Origin: Pseudogymnoascus destructans
Lineage: Eukaryota; Ascomycota; Leotiomycetes; Thelebolales; Thelebolaceae
DNA: 64,000 nucleotides
Reading direction: 5' to 3'
Assembly (NCBI RefSeq): GCF_001641265.1
Contig: NW_020167525.1
Span: 124,001 to 188,000, forward strand
In this document: positions 63,459 to 64,000 of the stretch, piece by piece
Layout of the letters: each line of letters begins with the position of its first letter
Position numbering within the stretch: position 1 is the first letter of the stretch
Notes under the pieces: model-generated
Told to the model about the DNA's origin: nothing
The model's input: only the letters and a program-made list of their open reading frames with translations
The model's database searches: none
Program-made: the position numbers and the translations under genes

Positions 63459-64000
63459 TGTAATGGTGGGTGTGTAATGGTGGGTGCACCAGATATGAGA
63501 ATCTAGCCACCCAAGGAAGGGATGATTTTACTAAGACAACACACTGTCTTAGGAAACAGAGCCAAAGGGTTGTAGCTTAGACTATTCCACAACGCAGCAA
63601 TCAGGTGTATGATGTGGTGAAGTGGTTTAGACAAGTTGCAACAAATGTTGAGTCTGAGAACTCAGGGGTAAGTCAGAGGTTAGCACCGCACTGACTTTTC
63701 AGAAACAAGGAGTAACAAGATGAATGCTTGGAAGCTTGGAAAAGACGTAGAAGTATGTGCTAGTCGATTTACTGTATTGCCTGCTTGCCCTTTCTTAAGG
63801 AAAGGGCAATCCTATTTATGCCAAAGGAGTGTAGTTCTCTCATTTTCCATGACTTTCTATGACTAACCAGGCTTGGTAAATGTATTAGAAATCAAGTGCG
63901 ACCCACAACTAGCTTGCTAATCATGTAGTGAACGTAAGAGAATCCCATAGAACCATCTCTTGGGTTCCTAGCCTATAGGAAGTGAAAAGGAGGTCCAAGG
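63459..64000 (-). mobile_element. Gypsy-A-type LTR, cut by the window edge
   Basis: The start TGTAATGGTGGGTG is present twice in tandem (63459 and 63473); the sequence then follows the LTR of Gypsy-A in reverse orientation to the end of the window. Whether a complete element follows cannot be seen. Confidence 0.85.

Noticed and set aside
1..64000. tRNA, rRNA genes or CRISPR arrays
   Set aside because: None were recognised by eye. Short direct repeats found are slippage-type tandem repeats without regular unique spacers.

Overview
This is nuclear DNA from a filamentous ascomycete. Introns are short (45-90 bp) with GT..CTAAC..AG signals. Conserved single-copy fungal genes (UTP16, GUF1, MAD2, C1-THF synthase, eIF3i, DPH2) alternate with dense, nested transposons: hAT, pogo/Fot1, Copia and chromodomain Gypsy elements. 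The load of hAT elements that carry host genes suggests a Dothideomycete, perhaps a Pyrenophora-like plant pathogen. That placement is inference. Element labels (hAT-1, Gypsy-A and so on) are local to this report.

Layout. 1-2.2 kb: the 3' part of a UTP16-like ribosome-biogenesis gene and a small secreted cysteine-rich protein. 2.4-6.3 kb: two hAT elements, each with 8-bp target duplications, half a transposase and a captured segment; hAT-1 carries an intron-containing histone H3. 6.3-21.9 kb: a decayed Gypsy (Gypsy-B) with a complete Gypsy-A nested in gag (TSD GATAC) and a solo LTR nested in RNase H (TSD CTACT). Between its pol and 3' LTR it carries a six-exon gene on the opposite strand. 21.9-30.7 kb: a pogo relic and a Copia element split by an inversion that also carries an intact S28 serine peptidase gene. 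30.7-34.7 kb: a solo LTR, a truncated CBM35-type gene and an intact pogo/Fot1 transposon sitting exactly in the GUF1 stop codon. 34.7-45.4 kb: a housekeeping island (GUF1, MAD2, C1-THF synthase, eIF3i, an MFS transporter). 45.6-53.5 kb: a broken P-loop kinase gene ending in a perfect palindrome, hAT relics, LTRs and a decapitated RTA1-like gene. 53.5-55.2 kb: DPH2. 55.8-64 kb: Gypsy-C on the minus strand, a degenerate relative holding another solo LTR, and a cysteine-rich ORF cut by a Gypsy-A-type LTR at the edge.

The housekeeping genes do not form one pathway. They serve ribosome biogenesis, mitochondrial and cytosolic translation, the spindle checkpoint, one-carbon metabolism and diphthamide synthesis. 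The biology of the window lies in how transposons capture, invert, truncate and re-terminate host genes. The two strongest candidates for something undescribed are the spliced antisense gene inside Gypsy-B and, as mechanism, the gene-carrying hAT elements.
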